From Pseudomonadota bacterium (GTDB lineage: Bacteria > Pseudomonadota > Gammaproteobacteria > Burkholderiales > Rhodocyclaceae), in assembly GCA_018261895.1 (NCBI GenBank), contig JAGTRT010000007.1, forward strand, positions 1 through 64,000: a stretch of DNA of 64,000 nt, written 5' to 3'. The notes under the pieces are model-generated. The model did not search any database. It saw only the letters and a program-made list of their open reading frames with translations, and was not told where the DNA came from. The number at the start of each line of letters is the position of its first letter. Position 1 is the stretch's first letter. Positions 62,844 to 64,000 of the stretch are shown piece by piece. A program made the translations under genes and the position numbers.

Positions 62844-64000
62844 TCAGGCCAGCATGTCGGCCCAGATGTTCTTCGCCCAGCCCATGGCAACCTTGCCTTC
62901 CAGCTCGTTGCGGGCAGCCGAGACGCCACCGGCACCCTTGACCGGTTGCACGGTCTTGGTCGCGGCATCGTACTGGTGGATGGAAGAAACGTGGATGACG
63001 TTCTTGGCATCGACGAAGCTGTAGCAGGTGTTCATGACCACCGGCTCCGGGCTCGGCTCCTGACCGGAGAGCATGTTCAGGATGGCCGCTGCGGCGAGCT
63101 TGCCGTGCTGGTTGGCCATGTGCCCGGACTTCGGCATGGTCGGCGCCGGGAAGATGGCGTCGCCGATGACGTGGATGCCCGGCGTGCTGGTCGATTCCAT
63201 CGACAGCCAGTTGATGTCCACCCAGCGGTTGTTGATCAGCTTGATGCCCGACTTGGCAGCGATGTCGCCAGCGCGATGCGGCGGGATGACGTTGAGCACA
63301 TCTGCCTTGAACTTGTCGAATTCGAGCACGGCGGTATTGGTGCCGACTTCGACATCCTTGACCTCGCTGTTGTTGCGGTACTCGATGATGCCCTTGTAAA
63401 GGTCGCTCCACGCCTTCGTGAACAGGCCCTTCTTCGACATCACGTCCTCGTTCGCATCGAGAATCACGACCTTGGACTTGGGCTTGTGTTCCTTGAAGTA
63501 ATTGGCCACCAGGCAGGCGCGCTCGTAAGGTCCGGGCGGGCAGCGGTAGGGCGCTTTCGGAATGGCGATGGCGTAGGTGCCGCCATTCTTCATCGATTCG
63601 AGCTGCTTGCGCAGGGCGACCGTCTGCGGACCGGCCTTCCAGGCATGCAGGATCTTCGACTGGGCATCGGCGGTGTTGAGGCCGGGGATCTGGTCGAACA
63701 TGAAATCGACGCCCGGCGACAGGACCAGGCGGTCGTAGGACATGCTGCCGCCGGCCTTGAGCGAAATGGTCTTCTTGACGCTGTCCACCGCCATCACGTC
63801 GTCCTGAACGACGCGAACACCCCATTTGTTCTTGAGGCCGTCGTAGCTGACGGTGATGTCTTCCATGGTCTTGGTGCCGCCAATGACCAGGTTGGAGATC
63901 GGGCAGGAGATGAAGGTCGGGTTGCGTTCGATGAGAGTCACCTGCACGCCGCCTTCGCTCCACATGCGCAGGTACTTGGCGACCGTCGCGCCGCCGTAGC
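62844..64000 (-). CDS. fccB: Flavocytochrome c sulfide dehydrogenase flavin subunit, N-terminus cut by the window
   Basis: About 385 residues are visible; the frame runs out of the window and already contains the end of the FAD-binding GG-x-G region (YGGATVAKYLR). Then VTLIERNPTFISCPISNLVIGG (redox Cys), LVLSPGVDF, KAPYRCPPGPYERACLVANYF (second redox Cys; Cys pair of sulfide:quinone/FCSD type), VIGDAIFPAPTMPKSGHMANQHGKLAAAAI (FAD) and the C-terminal FCSD flavin-binding domain (CYSFVDAKNVIHVSSIHQYDA). It oxidises sulfide in the periplasm and passes electrons to a cytochrome c subunit, which would lie upstream, outside the window. Secretion signal not visible. Confidence 0.9.
   Translation of the reverse strand, partial: YGGATVAKYLRMWSEGGVQVTLIERNPTFISCPISNLVIGGTKTMEDITVSYDGLKNKWGVRVVQDDVMAVDSVKKTISLKAGGSMSYDRLVLSPGVDFMFDQIPGLNTADAQSKILHAWKAGPQTVALRKQLESMKNGGTYAIAIPKAPYRCPPGPYERACLVANYFKEHKPKSKVVILDANEDVMSKKGLFTKAWSDLYKGIIEYRNNSEVKDVEVGTNTAVLEFDKFKADVLNVIPPHRAGDIAAKSGIKLINNRWVDINWLSMESTSTPGIHVIGDAIFPAPTMPKSGHMANQHGKLAAAAILNMLSGQEPSPEPVVMNTCYSFVDAKNVIHVSSIHQYDAATKTVQPVKGAGGVSAARNELEGKVAMGWAKNIWADMLA

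Overview
The window is GC-rich, densely coding DNA from a free-living Gram-negative bacterium. Most likely it is a betaproteobacterium of the Rhodocyclales (Dechloromonas/Azonexus-like). The evidence is panD-panC-panB with folK-pcnB, Hda, rpmB-rpmG-radC-coaBC-dut, PEP-CTERM proteins, a cytochrome c4-like protein and a flavocytochrome c sulfide dehydrogenase flavin subunit at the right edge. The taxonomic call is inference from family content and gene order, not from a search. No rRNA, tRNA, CRISPR array, transposase or phage genes were seen.

Layout. 1-3.3 kb: 3' part of a giant RTX/VWA/PA14 secreted adhesin. 3.4-7.9 kb: Crp/Fnr regulator, FemAB-like acyltransferase, DUF302, NYN-LOTUS protein and one unknown. 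7.9-16.9 kb: housekeeping genes (pantothenate synthesis, folK, pcnB, a HAD phosphatase, hda, tyrS, purM). 16.9-30.4 kb: RlpA-like protein, an RND pump pair, a receiver protein with an unknown output domain, miaA, two PEP-CTERM proteins, an EAL/HDOD protein, a TonB-like protein and mutL. 30.5-36.5 kb: a tight run of DedA, lipoprotein, purN, DUF3108, RsmB-like and MscS genes. 36.6-41.1 kb: MacA-MacB-outer membrane channel operon. 41.2-42.6 kb: tandem paralogues of a secreted Pro-repeat protein with a CxxCH motif. 42.8-48.3 kb: GtrB-GtrA with two DUF2298 membrane proteins. 48.6-52.2 kb: a bufferin-type RiPP operon (Cys-repeat precursor, MNIO/DUF692 enzyme, DUF2063 partner, DoxX) led by a small zinc-finger anti-sigma gene and divergent from an ECF sigma gene. 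52.3-54.4 kb: OvoA. 54.6-64 kb: two tiny genes, RstAB-like two-component system, dsbB, rpmG-rpmB, radC, coaBC, dut, dihaem cytochrome c, a second receiver protein with the same unknown output domain, and fccB (cut by the window end).

The strongest signal outside the genes is a dispersed repeat of about 35 bp. It occurs at least 14 times in 64 kb, in both orientations. Ten copies are intergenic, often beside terminators or in divergent gaps. Four lie inside reading frames (NYN protein, mutL linker, lipoprotein, bufB), where the same DNA is read in different frames or strands. It starts with ACGGTCAACCGGAAA, continues with a variable A/T-rich stretch and CCAAAAT, and ends near GAAAT. I know of no described element with this sequence.

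The bufferin-type locus is the most coherent functional module: a predicted copper- or metal-buffering modified peptide, its maturation enzymes, and an ECF sigma/anti-sigma pair whose anti-sigma gene sits at the head of the target operon behind an ECF-like promoter. Many antisense open frames here are GC-driven shadows and are left out.
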